Made by a program: the position numbers and the translations under genes
Notes under the pieces: generated by a model
The model's database searches: none
What the model saw: the letters and a program-made list of their open reading frames with translations, nothing else
Told to the model about the DNA's origin: nothing
Source: Macrococcoides bohemicum
GTDB lineage: Bacteria; Bacillota; Bacilli; Staphylococcales; Staphylococcaceae
NCBI RefSeq assembly: GCF_042658685.1
Contig: NZ_JBHSQY010000005.1
Strand: one strand, 5' to 3'
Length of the DNA stretch: 64,000 bases
Shown: positions 27,126 through 35,029 of the stretch, piece after piece
Position numbering within the stretch: position 1 is the stretch's first letter
Layout of the letters: each line of letters opens with the position of its first letter

Positions 27126-27302
27126 TCAAGGATCTTGAACCCATAAGTTAGTCTGCCCTCTGAAGTTTTGATGGATGGTAGAGTCAATTACAGTTACTAC
27201 GTCTTCGCTAAATCCTAAATTTTTGTTTTGGTTTAGCAATTCTTCTAGAGATAAGTTCATTTCTTTCATCTTTAAAACAACTTGTTCTAACTCTTCTCTC
27301 AT
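27126..27302 (-). CDS. ComX-like pheromone precursor
   Basis: A 58-residue charged peptide without a signal sequence, translated from the ATG at 27302 behind GGAGGAAATTATT. A Trp at position 54, four residues from the C-terminus (TNLWVQDP), is in the place where ComX is prenylated. NLGFSEDVVTVIDSTIHQNF in the middle recalls LIGFDVQETETII of Bacillus ComX. It lies immediately upstream of the ComQ-like gene, the reverse of the Bacillus comQ-comX order. The identity rests on position, size, Trp placement and context rather than strong sequence identity. Confidence 0.75.
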   Translation of the reverse strand: MREELEQVVLKMKEMNLSLEELLNQNKNLGFSEDVVTVIDSTIHQNFRGQTNLWVQDP

Positions 27303-27324
27303 AATAATTTCCTCCATTCACTAA

Positions 27325-27380
27325 ATGATATATTGCTAATATAATAATACACGAAATATTCAAAAAATTCGATAGAATTT
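27325..27380 (-). promoter_or_regulatory. Putative promoter of the com-like operon with a 6-4-6 dyad
   Basis: On the minus strand, TTGAAT (27358-27363) is followed after about 16 bases by TATTAG as a weak -10. Directly upstream of the -35 is the perfect dyad AAATTC-GATA-GAATTT (27365-27380). Its 6-4-6 layout equals that of the Bacillus ComA box (TTGCGG-N4-CCGCAA), with different half-sites. A weak promoter with an adjoining dyad suggests activator control, possibly by the operon's own regulator (inference). Confidence 0.4.
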
Positions 27381-27604
27381 AAAAAAATAATTACAATATT
27401 ATTTCATTGTAGTCGATTTACTATTTTCACTTAATAACCATTTAATGGGCATTAACAAAGAAAAAACACCGTTTATATGACAATATATTAAACAATATAA
27501 ATTACGTTTTAACTTACTAAATCAATTGTGAATTATTGGATACTCTATAGCACTTACTTTTGAATTATGTCATAATATATTCAACAAGCAAAAAGGAGTT
27601 CCAT

Positions 27605-28909
27605 ATGAAAAAAATACTTTTATCATTTGCTATTATGGCTTCCCTCACGACAGTTTCAACAGCACATGCCGAAGCAACCTCTACAGTACTTTATTTTCAT
27701 GATATACACGATGAACCCATTAAAGACTTTCCTTTTATTATCAATGTAAACGAAGAAGAACAATCTCTTACTGCTTTAGATGATGGTTATTCAGTGATTG
27801 CTGAAGATATTAAAGTGATTGAAATAGCCGGACAAGAATATGAAATTAATCCTGGCGAACTGAATAATATCGAAGTTGTTAATCCCGAGAAAGTTATACC
27901 TTCTTCAGAAGATATGCCGGTGACTGAAACTCCTCTTCCAGAAGATAATCTAACGATTAAAGTTCATGCAGTAGATCGTTCATTTTTAAATCTAGAAGAT
28001 GGTACCATTGTATATTTAAAATATGATGGAGAACTTGTTGATCAAGCTGAAGTATCAAACGGAAGCGTAACTTTTAATACAACTGAGCCACACAAGATCT
28101 ATGAAGTAAGTTTCAACAAAACTATGGAATCAGATAATGTAAAGATTGAACCTGGTGAAGAGAAATTTTTAATCTTTGAAGCACAAACAAAGCCGATTAA
28201 ACGAGATCGTTCTGTTGAATCGACAACTAAAAATTCACAGTTAAAAGAAACGATTCGCAAATCTCCTGATGATATACCACCATTACTTGCAAGAAGTAAG
28301 AAAGAAGATAGCTCTAATGAAGTAACGGATAGAGAACCGTCACGTACACGTAATTCAACTAATAATATTAACGTAAAACCACAGCTTCCAGTAAAACCAC
28401 AGGCAGTAAATCCGATGAAACGTAATAGTGAGTCTTCAGTTACGTCTGGCACAACAAGTAAAGAAAATGGTTATTATAGTACTGAAAGTAATAATAATAT
28501 TCCAGCAAATAATTATTCCAGCAACACAACAAGTAAAAAAAACACACGTCCATCATTTACATCGGATGATACGTCACAACAAAAAACGCTAAGTGATGAC
28601 TATGCATCTGATAGCAGCTATGCATCGGGCAGCAATTATAATGACTATCGTAATAATAGCACTACCAACGGTTCTAGTGATCAATCTGATAGCGCTTCTG
28701 ATAATCGTATTGGGAAAAGTTCGTATAATAATACTTCAACAAACAATGCAACAACGAACACAAAATCGACAAACAATGAAGAACAATATTTACCGCACAC
28801 TGGTGAAGCAATGAGCTTATTACTCCCATTAGCTGGTCTTATGACAATCGCAGCGGGTGTTGCATTATTGTACTTCACACGTAAAAAGCGTGATGATGAT
28901 ATTATTTAA
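27605..28909 (+). CDS. LPXTG-anchored surface protein with Ser/Asn-rich stalk
   Basis: A 434-residue protein with a 22-residue signal peptide (MKKILLSFAIMASLTTVS then TAHA). Two small beta-rich segments occupy about 25-190. A disordered Ser/Asn/Thr/Lys-rich stalk runs to about 390, and the sortase signal is LPHTG (396-400) plus a hydrophobic helix and KKRDDD tail. The ATG at 27605 follows AAAAAGGAG; the open frame from 27560 is not used. No ligand-binding domain is recognisable. It is divergent from the com-like operon, 302 bases from the peptide start. Confidence 0.88.
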   Translation: MKKILLSFAIMASLTTVSTAHAEATSTVLYFHDIHDEPIKDFPFIINVNEEEQSLTALDDGYSVIAEDIKVIEIAGQEYEINPGELNNIEVVNPEKVIPSSEDMPVTETPLPEDNLTIKVHAVDRSFLNLEDGTIVYLKYDGELVDQAEVSNGSVTFNTTEPHKIYEVSFNKTMESDNVKIEPGEEKFLIFEAQTKPIKRDRSVESTTKNSQLKETIRKSPDDIPPLLARSKKEDSSNEVTDREPSRTRNSTNNINVKPQLPVKPQAVNPMKRNSESSVTSGTTSKENGYYSTESNNNIPANNYSSNTTSKKNTRPSFTSDDTSQQKTLSDDYASDSSYASGSNYNDYRNNSTTNGSSDQSDSASDNRIGKSSYNNTSTNNATTNTKSTNNEEQYLPHTGEAMSLLLPLAGLMTIAAGVALLYFTRKKRDDDII

Positions 28910-28913
28910 TGAG

Positions 28914-28944
28914 AAAACGCACATGCTTATGGCATGTGCGTTTT
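28914..28944. terminator. Bidirectional terminator after the LPXTG gene
   Basis: 13-bp perfect stem AAAACGCACATGC/GCATGTGCGTTTT with a 5-base loop, between two convergent genes. Confidence 0.88.
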
Positions 28945-28947
28945 AAT

Positions 28948-29469
28948 TTATGTAATTTGAATTAGTCCATTACGAACTGAAAAATAAGTACCGAGTTTTG
29001 AAGTGCCTTGCATACCTTCAAAGATAAAGATACCACCACTATTAATCATTTGCTGAGATTCTAAAGAAGAAAATACAAATGTTCTATCTGCTTTTACATC
29101 TGTGAAACGATGCAATCTTCTCATAATTTGTTCAAAACCTCCAGTTTCTCCGATTGCTACGAAACCATCTGGTATGTGTCTGGCGATACGTTTAACATAT
29201 TTATTAAATGAAGATGAGTGTGGGTTCCAGCTTACAATTGCAAGCACAGTTCCACCTGTACCTCCTAAACCTCCAAATTGTTCCCACAAAAATTTAAACT
29301 GATATGCTTTTATCAAATCAAGATTATTCCTACTACACCCTATTACGATATCATGAATAACTGGTCTTTCTTTTCTCATCAATTGAATCAGCTGTAACAT
29401 TTCCTGCTCTGAATGAATATTTTCTAAACCATGTAATTCTTCTTGTGAAATAGATTGTAATGGACTCAA
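28948..29469 (-). CDS. Conserved hypothetical protein
   Basis: A 173-residue protein not assigned to a family. The middle is rich in Gly and looks like a nucleotide- or sugar-binding alpha/beta fold (FLWEQFGGLGGTGGTVLAIV, IPDGFVAIGETGG, NSGGIFIFEGMQGTSKLGTYF). The segment HDIVIGCSRNN and the ending SVRNGLIQIT are distinctive. No signal peptide or membrane helix. Start is TTG at 29469 with GGGGTG upstream at proper distance. Convergent with the LPXTG gene and 38 bases from its stop. Confidence 0.65.
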   Translation of the reverse strand: MSPLQSISQEELHGLENIHSEQEMLQLIQLMRKERPVIHDIVIGCSRNNLDLIKAYQFKFLWEQFGGLGGTGGTVLAIVSWNPHSSSFNKYVKRIARHIPDGFVAIGETGGFEQIMRRLHRFTDVKADRTFVFSSLESQQMINSGGIFIFEGMQGTSKLGTYFSVRNGLIQIT

Positions 29470-29507
29470 TTGAACACCCCGGATAAATTTATTTTATGCA
29501 AAATAAA

Positions 29508-29530
29508 AAGACTCTAAATAACAGAGTCTT
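29508..29530 (-). terminator. Terminator after the small membrane protein gene
   Basis: 8-bp stem AAGACTCT/AGAGTCTT with a 7-base loop and T run on the minus strand; the stop codon at 29529 touches the stem. Confidence 0.75.
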
Positions 29531-29699
29531 AAACATTTTCTGATTCAATTTTAGCAATGATTGCTTTCGTACGACGTTCGATATCTTCAAAATCTTTCTT
29601 AAAGCTGATAACAAATAAAGCTGCACCAGCAGTAACAATAACAGATAATACTAAAAATGTAATAAAGATTGCTTTGAATAGAGATTTAACAAATTCCAT
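29529..29699 (-). CDS. Small single-pass membrane protein
   Basis: A 56-residue protein read from an ATG at 29699 preceded by GAGGAG. It has one hydrophobic helix (about 8-32, IFITFLVLSVIVTAGAALFV) followed by a charged amphipathic tail (KKDFEDIERRTKAIIAKIES). A proper ribosome site, start, stop and following terminator support a real gene. Function unknown; the tail could be a short coiled coil. Confidence 0.7.
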   Translation of the reverse strand: MEFVKSLFKAIFITFLVLSVIVTAGAALFVISFKKDFEDIERRTKAIIAKIESENV

Positions 29700-29828
29700 C
29701 TGTGTTTCACTCCTCTACTGATTCTTTAAATATATTTTACCACATGAGTAAAATGGAATGAAATAATTAATATTATATATTTAAGATTATGATATAGTAT
29801 AAATAAAAAAGAAGATAGGATGAGACAA

Positions 29829-30206
29829 ATGCCACACGTACATTTACTAGCTGCTTGGCAGAACAACAACATTGAAAAAATTAAAGAAATCATCGATAAA
29901 AATGTTCAAACGAATATCATCTATGATGACGGCATTAAATATGAACAAGGATATGATGAATTCATCGCAGGTATCCAGCGTTGTCTCGATGAAACCAAAA
30001 GCTCAAATTTAGAATGGCAATTCGATGTAATGCATAAAACTGAACGCGGTACAGCTAATGTAGTTATTATTAAAATATCTCGTGGTGATGAACATTATAA
30101 TGTTTCAGAGAAAGCAGCATTATGTATATTTACTTTTGAGACAGTTGGAGAAAAAGATCGTAAATTGATTCGAGCATATGTTGAAAAAGGTGTAGCTAAT
30201 AATTAG
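29829..30206 (+). CDS. Hypothetical protein, possibly NTF2/SnoaL-like fold
   Basis: A 125-residue protein. The N-terminal pattern LLAAWQNNNIEKIKEIIDKN followed by short beta strands (TNIIYDDGIKYEQGYDEF) resembles the alpha-then-beta layout of NTF2-like proteins, but this is a weak call. The frame is open from 29820; ATG 29829 is preferred because the AGGATGAG site overlaps the first ATG. Transcription probably ends at the hairpin that covers its stop. No catalytic residues can be named. Confidence 0.6.
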   Translation: MPHVHLLAAWQNNNIEKIKEIIDKNVQTNIIYDDGIKYEQGYDEFIAGIQRCLDETKSSNLEWQFDVMHKTERGTANVVIIKISRGDEHYNVSEKAALCIFTFETVGEKDRKLIRAYVEKGVANN

Positions 30207-30221
30207 CTACATCTTTTTTTA
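30191..30221 (+). terminator. Terminator overlapping the preceding gene end
   Basis: Palindromic stem TGTAGCTAAT/AATTAGCTACA with almost no loop (a few central bases open) followed by TCTTTTTTT. Confidence 0.8.
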
Positions 30222-30306
30222 CTTTTTTAAATTAACATCTAATAAATTGTTAATTTTGTTAAATATCTTAAAATCAAAGGGTTTTGTTCAACATAAATTT
30301 TAAATA

Positions 30307-30329
30307 ATTCTATGAAAAAGACATAGAAT
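30307..30329 (+). promoter_or_regulatory. Perfect 8-bp dyad upstream of the metalloprotease gene
   Basis: ATTCTATG (30307-30314) and CATAGAAT (30322-30329) flank 7 bases, with no T run after, about 130 bases ahead of the protease start. The right half shares ATAGAAT with the dyad upstream of the com-like operon. A TATAAT at 30408-30413 is the likely -10; no good -35 sits 17 bases before it, which suggests activator dependence. Regulator unknown. Confidence 0.4.
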
Positions 30330-30455
30330 GAGTAAAATACGTTCATGTTAACTTTTTTGAGTAAAAATAATTGCGGTGTATACGAGTGTATTAAAATTGA
30401 TAATCCGTATAATAAATCTTGTAATTAAATTTTAGACAAATAAGGAGTGTTATTA

Positions 30456-31979
30456 ATGAATAAAAAGTACATTTTACCTGCTGTCGTATTATCATCGACT
30501 TTACTAGCAAGTTTATCTCAAGGCGAAACAGCTTTTGCTAAAACAGAAACAAGCAAATCACTTCACCACCTTCAGAAAGTACAATCAAAAATCGATGCAA
30601 AAAACTTCTTAAAATCTTTACCAGGTGACAAAGCTGCAAAGAAATTTTATAAACAATATGAAATTACAAAAGTAGAAAAAGACGATAAAGGATTCACACA
30701 CTATACATTAAAACCTCATAATAACGGTAAAAAAGCACTAAATAAAGAAATTAAAATTCATGTTAACGATAAAAACCAGGTCGTTCATGTAAATGGTGAA
30801 CTTGACCAAAAAGAAGTGAATCCAACAAATGTACAAAAATTATCTCAAGATCAAGCAGTTGATTTAGCATTTAAAGCAGTCGGTGCAGATAAAGATAAAG
30901 TAAAAAATCTTGATAACCGCAAAGTCGTTAAAAAAGCTGAAGTAGCGGTCAATGCAGATAAAAATAAATATGTGTACAATATCCAATTAATCTACGTTTC
31001 TCCAGAAGCTGCAAACTGGCACGTTCAAATTGATGCTGAAACTGGCGCAATTCTCAAAAAACAAAATATGTTATACGATGCTGCAACGACAGGTTATGGA
31101 TACGGTGTTGATAATAAATATAAAAATTTAAATATCTTTCAGGAAGGTAGTTACTTCTATCTAGCCGATACTACACATACTGGGAATATTGAAACTTATG
31201 ATGCTTCTAACACACAAACAAACTTCAATATCGTAAGAGACACTGATAAATACTTCACATCTTCAAGTCAAAAAGCAGCAGTTGATGCGCATTATTATGG
31301 CGATGTAGTTTACGATTACTTTAAAAATACTCACAATCGTGACTCTTACGACGGAAAAGGCGCACCTATCTACTCAGTAGTTCACTATGGTTCAAATTAC
31401 AACAATGCATTCTGGAATGGCGAAGCTATGGTTTACGGCGATGGTGATGGTGTTACTTTCACTTCATTATCAGGTGCCAACGATATTATCGCACATGAAT
31501 TAACACATGCTGTAACTGAACATACTGCAGGGCTTGTTTATGAAAATGAGCCAGGCGCAATTAATGAATCAATGTCGGACGTATTCGGTTACTTTGTAGA
31601 CCCAGACTTCTTGATGGGTGAAGATGTTTATACACCGAGAAAAGCTGGGGATGCATTACGTAGTTTCTCACAACCAGAACTTTACAATCAACCATCGCAT
31701 ATGAATAACTACCAACGCTTACCTAACACTGAAAACGGTGACTGGGGTGGCGTACACATCAACTCAGGAATTCCTAACAAAGCATTCTACAATACTGTGA
31801 CAAAAATGGATAAATCAAAAGCAGAACAAATTTATTACCGTGCATTATCTTACTACTTAACATCAACATCAAACTTTAAAGATACTAAAGCAGCATTAAT
31901 TCAATCAGCTTTAGACTTATATGGTCAAACTGAAGCAAATACTATCAAAGCAGCTTGGGATGCAGTTGGTGTTTACTAG
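30456..31979 (+). CDS. Secreted thermolysin-family (M4) zinc metalloprotease, aureolysin-like
   Basis: A 507-residue preproenzyme: signal peptide (about 1-29), propeptide with FTP and PepSY parts (to about 205) and the mature M4 catalytic domain. Zinc motif HELTH is at 347-351 with Glu348 catalytic; NESMSD supplies the third ligand Glu371; the active-site VHINSG lies further on. It closely resembles staphylococcal aureolysin in layout. The ATG at 30456 follows AAGGAG. It stands alone between terminators, behind a long AT-rich promoter region with dyads, so it is probably strongly regulated. Confidence 0.93.
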   Translation: MNKKYILPAVVLSSTLLASLSQGETAFAKTETSKSLHHLQKVQSKIDAKNFLKSLPGDKAAKKFYKQYEITKVEKDDKGFTHYTLKPHNNGKKALNKEIKIHVNDKNQVVHVNGELDQKEVNPTNVQKLSQDQAVDLAFKAVGADKDKVKNLDNRKVVKKAEVAVNADKNKYVYNIQLIYVSPEAANWHVQIDAETGAILKKQNMLYDAATTGYGYGVDNKYKNLNIFQEGSYFYLADTTHTGNIETYDASNTQTNFNIVRDTDKYFTSSSQKAAVDAHYYGDVVYDYFKNTHNRDSYDGKGAPIYSVVHYGSNYNNAFWNGEAMVYGDGDGVTFTSLSGANDIIAHELTHAVTEHTAGLVYENEPGAINESMSDVFGYFVDPDFLMGEDVYTPRKAGDALRSFSQPELYNQPSHMNNYQRLPNTENGDWGGVHINSGIPNKAFYNTVTKMDKSKAEQIYYRALSYYLTSTSNFKDTKAALIQSALDLYGQTEANTIKAAWDAVGVY

Positions 31980-32000
31980 TAGTTGATTTTAGAAATGATT

Positions 32001-32036
32001 ATGGGCCGATTCTTTTGATGAATCGGCCCATTTTGT
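32001..32036 (+). terminator. Terminator after the metalloprotease gene
   Basis: 12-bp perfect stem ATGGGCCGATTC/GAATCGGCCCAT with a 7-base loop and TTTT. Confidence 0.9.
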
Positions 32037-32100
32037 TTGTTTTGGGGCGGTTATCGATTAGAACCGACCATCACTATTCATGCTCAACTTAAATTTTTAT

Positions 32101-32478
32101 TCACATGATAAATTTACTAAGAATTACTCTAGCTATTGATTGTATAAGGATACAAACCGCCATCGGTATGATAATATACATTTCTTTAGAAAGATGAAAA
32201 AAACTAAACGAAGCTCCAATGTATAATACAGCCCATATAATATATAAACACATTGTCATCCATCTAAAACTTTCAAGTAATACACGTTGATCCCTTTCAT
32301 CATCCACTTCAGCACCAGGTTCTATTGCATTAATTAAATAACTTAATCCTACTGCCATAATCATAATTCCTCCATCCATAGTAAACCCTGAAGTGATATA
32401 AGCAATAAGGATCATCGAAGTAATTGCCGTACCAAAAATAATCAATTCTCCTCTACTAAGTTTTCTTCTACTAAACAT
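32101..32478 (-). CDS. Small membrane protein of the XRE module (second)
   Basis: A 125-residue protein with four hydrophobic segments (about 15-33, 36-53, 75-95, 100-120). A conserved-looking acidic stretch PGAEVDDERDQRVLLESFRW lies between TM2 and TM3. The start MFSRR at 32478 is preceded by AGGAGG at ideal spacing; an upstream in-frame codon is ignored. It resembles the preceding gene (DERDQRV versus DERVVAL), so the two are probably paralogues. Function unknown. Confidence 0.75.
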   Translation of the reverse strand: MFSRRKLSRGELIIFGTAITSMILIAYITSGFTMDGGIMIMAVGLSYLINAIEPGAEVDDERDQRVLLESFRWMTMCLYIIWAVLYIGASFSFFHLSKEMYIIIPMAVCILIQSIARVILSKFIM

Positions 32479-32488
32479 ACACATCCTC

Positions 32489-32863
32489 CTAATATTTTCG
32501 CCATAGCATGAAATTACTCACTGAAAAAGATAAAAACATTATAGCCAAAATTATCACAATTGCACTTTCTGCTCTTATAGTGATTAATCCAAACGTATAA
32601 AGTGTAAAAAATAGCATCCCTGTAAGTAGTGTCACCATATAAGATGTTTTAAATGCTCTATTGCTTAATGCGACAACGCGTTCATCTAACAATTCATCTC
32701 GATTTTGTATTCCCATTAAAATCATATGAATGCCAAGTACTAACTGCATCGCATATAGTTCCGGTTTCTCGAATATCACAACCATAAAAAATAACGACAT
32801 CAGTAACAATCCACCACCAAGAAAATATAGCATCGGTCTATTGCCTTCTAAATGATTAAACAT
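32489..32863 (-). CDS. Small membrane protein of the XRE module (first)
   Basis: A 124-residue protein with four predicted membrane helices and the acidic motif NRDELLDERVVALSNRAFKTS in the middle. The start ATG at 32863 has the same AGGAGG-ATGCGT arrangement as the downstream gene. It follows the XRE regulator with the upstream open frame overlapping by 4 bases. Two-helix-pair membrane proteins encoded beside a small XRE regulator are common in Firmicutes; their role is unclear. Confidence 0.75.
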   Translation of the reverse strand: MFNHLEGNRPMLYFLGGGLLLMSLFFMVVIFEKPELYAMQLVLGIHMILMGIQNRDELLDERVVALSNRAFKTSYMVTLLTGMLFFTLYTFGLITIRAESAIVIILAIMFLSFSVSNFMLWRKY

Positions 32864-32874
32864 ACGCATCCTCC

Positions 32875-33081
32875 TCACTCATAGTCACTTTCTTCTAATA
32901 TAAAAATTGCTTCAACACTTACATTAAAAACTTCAGCAATCATCATTCCAAGTGGTAATGATGGATTATACTTCCCTTTTTCAATTGAAATAATGGTTTG
33001 TCTTGATACCTTCAGTTGTTTTGCTAATGTTTCCTGTGAGTATCCATGTAACTTTCTAAATTCAGCTAATTTATTCTTCAT
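32875..33081 (-). CDS. XRE-family transcriptional regulator
   Basis: A 68-residue Cro/CI-type helix-turn-helix protein (YozG-like). The HTH is GYSQETLAKQLKVSRQTIIS followed by IEKGKYNPSLPLG, and the rest is a short dimerisation helix (AEVFNVSVEAIFIL). It is first in a three-gene operon with two small membrane proteins and probably controls its own promoter. The start of the C45-type hydrolase gene lies divergent, 120 bases away. Confidence 0.9.
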   Translation of the reverse strand: MKNKLAEFRKLHGYSQETLAKQLKVSRQTIISIEKGKYNPSLPLGMMIAEVFNVSVEAIFILEESDYE

Positions 33082-33201
33082 ACACTCACCTCTTCAATAT
33101 CATTATAATGTAAAGCTTCCTTTACGTAAAGTTCACTTTACATTATTCATTCTATTTATTCTTTGTTATACTTTCTCTATAGTGTTTACGGAGGTGTATC
33201 A

Positions 33202-34239
33202 ATGCAACAAGTTAAAAGTGTAATCACAGAGTTTCGTGGGAGTCATTTCGATTTCGGCATAGAACAGGGAAAGTGGCTTCAAACAACATTAATGATGGAG
33301 AATCGCGCACGTGAATGGCGTATTCGTCGCCCACGTTTCGATATAGATATTCAGGAGACAAAAGCTGCATTTAAACGTTTCGCGCCAGGTATCTGGGAAG
33401 AATTGCTTGGATTGCAGGCTGTATTAAAGATGGATATGACTCAAATCATACAGAACTTTGGTCATTACCGAGTGTATGCTAAACCTAGCGGATGTAGTGT
33501 ATTCACCACGGAAAATTTTTTAGTTAGAAACTATGATTATCATCCTGCTACTTATGATGGCCGCTTCACCTTCTTCCAGCCAAATGATTCCGGCTATGCA
33601 ACGATGGCACCTGTTTCACGTATCACAGGTAGAATGGACGGGATGAACGAACATGGTCTTACGATGGGATATAATTTCATGCATCGCAAAATACCGGGAG
33701 ACGGTTTCGTATGTTATATGATTGGTCGTATGATACTTGAGTGTTGTCAGTCGGTTGATGATGCTGTGCAATTCTTAAAGGAAATTCCACACCGCTCTAG
33801 TTTCAGCTACATTCTGCTTGATAAAAAAGGTATTACGCAAATCGTCGAAGCCACACCGCGCGACATCATTGTACGTGAACATCATTACTGCACAAATCAC
33901 TTCGAAGTGTTAACACATGAGAATCGACGTGCACTAACAGATTCTGAGATGCGGATGCGTAATTTAAAAGCGCAGACAAATAGTAATACGGATGCCGCTA
34001 ATGCATTTAAAATAATGAATGACCCTGAAGCTGGCATATTCAGCGAACTATATTCCAGCTGGAGCGGAACGATTCATACAAGTTGTTACTTCCCTAAAGA
34101 TTTAAGCGTCCAATTTGCGCTCGGTGGTAACAATACACCAACAACCTTAAATTTTCAGGATTGGTTAGATGGTAAACCACTACCAGTACAATCGTTTACG
34201 GGACAAATCAACAGCGATATTACTTTTGCCAGTGAATAA
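33202..34239 (+). CDS. C45-type acyltransferase / linear amide C-N hydrolase
   Basis: A 345-residue Ntn-hydrolase-like protein. The motif KPSGCSVFTTENFLVRNYDY (94-113) holds the presumed N-terminal nucleophile Cys98 after autocleavage. GRMDGMNEHGLTMGYNF and ATPRDIIVREHHYCTNHF are typical of the penicillin-V-acylase/acyl-CoA:6-APA acyltransferase (C45) relatives. The ATG at 33202 follows GGAGGTG. Substrate unknown; bile salts, acyl-homoserine lactones and penicillins are all hydrolysed by relatives. Confidence 0.85.
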   Translation: MQQVKSVITEFRGSHFDFGIEQGKWLQTTLMMENRAREWRIRRPRFDIDIQETKAAFKRFAPGIWEELLGLQAVLKMDMTQIIQNFGHYRVYAKPSGCSVFTTENFLVRNYDYHPATYDGRFTFFQPNDSGYATMAPVSRITGRMDGMNEHGLTMGYNFMHRKIPGDGFVCYMIGRMILECCQSVDDAVQFLKEIPHRSSFSYILLDKKGITQIVEATPRDIIVREHHYCTNHFEVLTHENRRALTDSEMRMRNLKAQTNSNTDAANAFKIMNDPEAGIFSELYSSWSGTIHTSCYFPKDLSVQFALGGNNTPTTLNFQDWLDGKPLPVQSFTGQINSDITFASE

Positions 34240-34240
34240 A

Positions 34241-34274
34241 ATAAACCCTGAATCGACGTAGATTCAGGGTTTAT
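34241..34274. terminator. Bidirectional terminator
   Basis: 14-bp perfect stem (34241-34254 with 34261-34274) with a 6-base loop between convergent genes; it covers the stop of the Nudix gene. Confidence 0.9.
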
Positions 34275-35029
34275 TTAAATGATTGAATTATTTTATACGG
34301 ATTATTCTCATACAGATCAAATTTTTGTGCTTTTTTCTCTAATGCATTAAGTATGCGGTCTTCCGAAACTTTACGTGTCACAAACTTCGAAATATTCTTT
34401 TTATTGATAGCATAAAATCCAACATCCGTTGTCTCTTCATCACCATTTTGCAATGTACCGCCAATCACTTCACCTAAAAAAGTAAAATTGACGATCCCGC
34501 TCGTTTTGTTATGCGAACTGTACAATAAACCTTTAATCGCGACATCTAATCCAGTTTCTTCTTTTACTTCTCGCACTGCACCACTAATCATATCCTCATC
34601 TTTATCTAATCGACCCCCAGGTAATTCTAACGTGTCACTACGATGTAAACTTCTTACCAGTAACACTTCATCTTTTTCATTCTGTACGAGTACATTTGTA
34701 GAGACGATATGTAAGTCCATCTTATAATCACCAGTCGGCGTTATGATCATATCTTTCTTTGAAATAATCCACTTATCATTTGCTAACTTATCTGGTAATG
34801 AGTTTTGATAGTGTTTCGTCTTTTTACGGAGCTCAAAGAAATCTCGATAATGCTTTTCGTCTAAGTATCCCCAAATCTCTGTAATGATTGTCTTGTCCTC
34901 ATTCACCCATCGACCGATCAACGTAACACCTAACTCTAAATAATTATTTAATACATGCTTATGGAAATAACGGTTTGTAGATTCGTAGCCATCAGGAATA
35001 ATTTTAATCTCTGTTTTCACTTCAAACAT
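34271..35029 (-). CDS. NIPSNAP-like domain fused to a Nudix hydrolase
   Basis: A 252-residue two-domain protein. Residues 1-95 resemble a ferredoxin-like alpha/beta-barrel monomer (FEVKTEIKIIPDGYES, then TIITEIWGYLDEKHYRDFFE, as in NIPSNAP proteins). From 105 a Nudix domain follows, with the box GGRLDKDEDM...REVKEETGLD (138-160), so a diphosphate-linked nucleoside is the likely substrate class. An AAGGGTG site favours the ATG at 35029 over the upstream one at 35053. The pairing of domains is unusual. Confidence 0.8.
   Translation of the reverse strand: MFEVKTEIKIIPDGYESTNRYFHKHVLNNYLELGVTLIGRWVNEDKTIITEIWGYLDEKHYRDFFELRKKTKHYQNSLPDKLANDKWIISKKDMIITPTGDYKMDLHIVSTNVLVQNEKDEVLLVRSLHRSDTLELPGGRLDKDEDMISGAVREVKEETGLDVAIKGLLYSSHNKTSGIVNFTFLGEVIGGTLQNGDEETTDVGFYAINKKNISKFVTRKVSEDRILNALEKKAQKFDLYENNPYKIIQSFK

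Noticed and set aside
27126..27187. Longer ComQ-like start at 27187
   Set aside because: It would overlap the peptide gene by 62 bases; the ATG at 27124 fits coupling and the usual ComQ N-terminus better.
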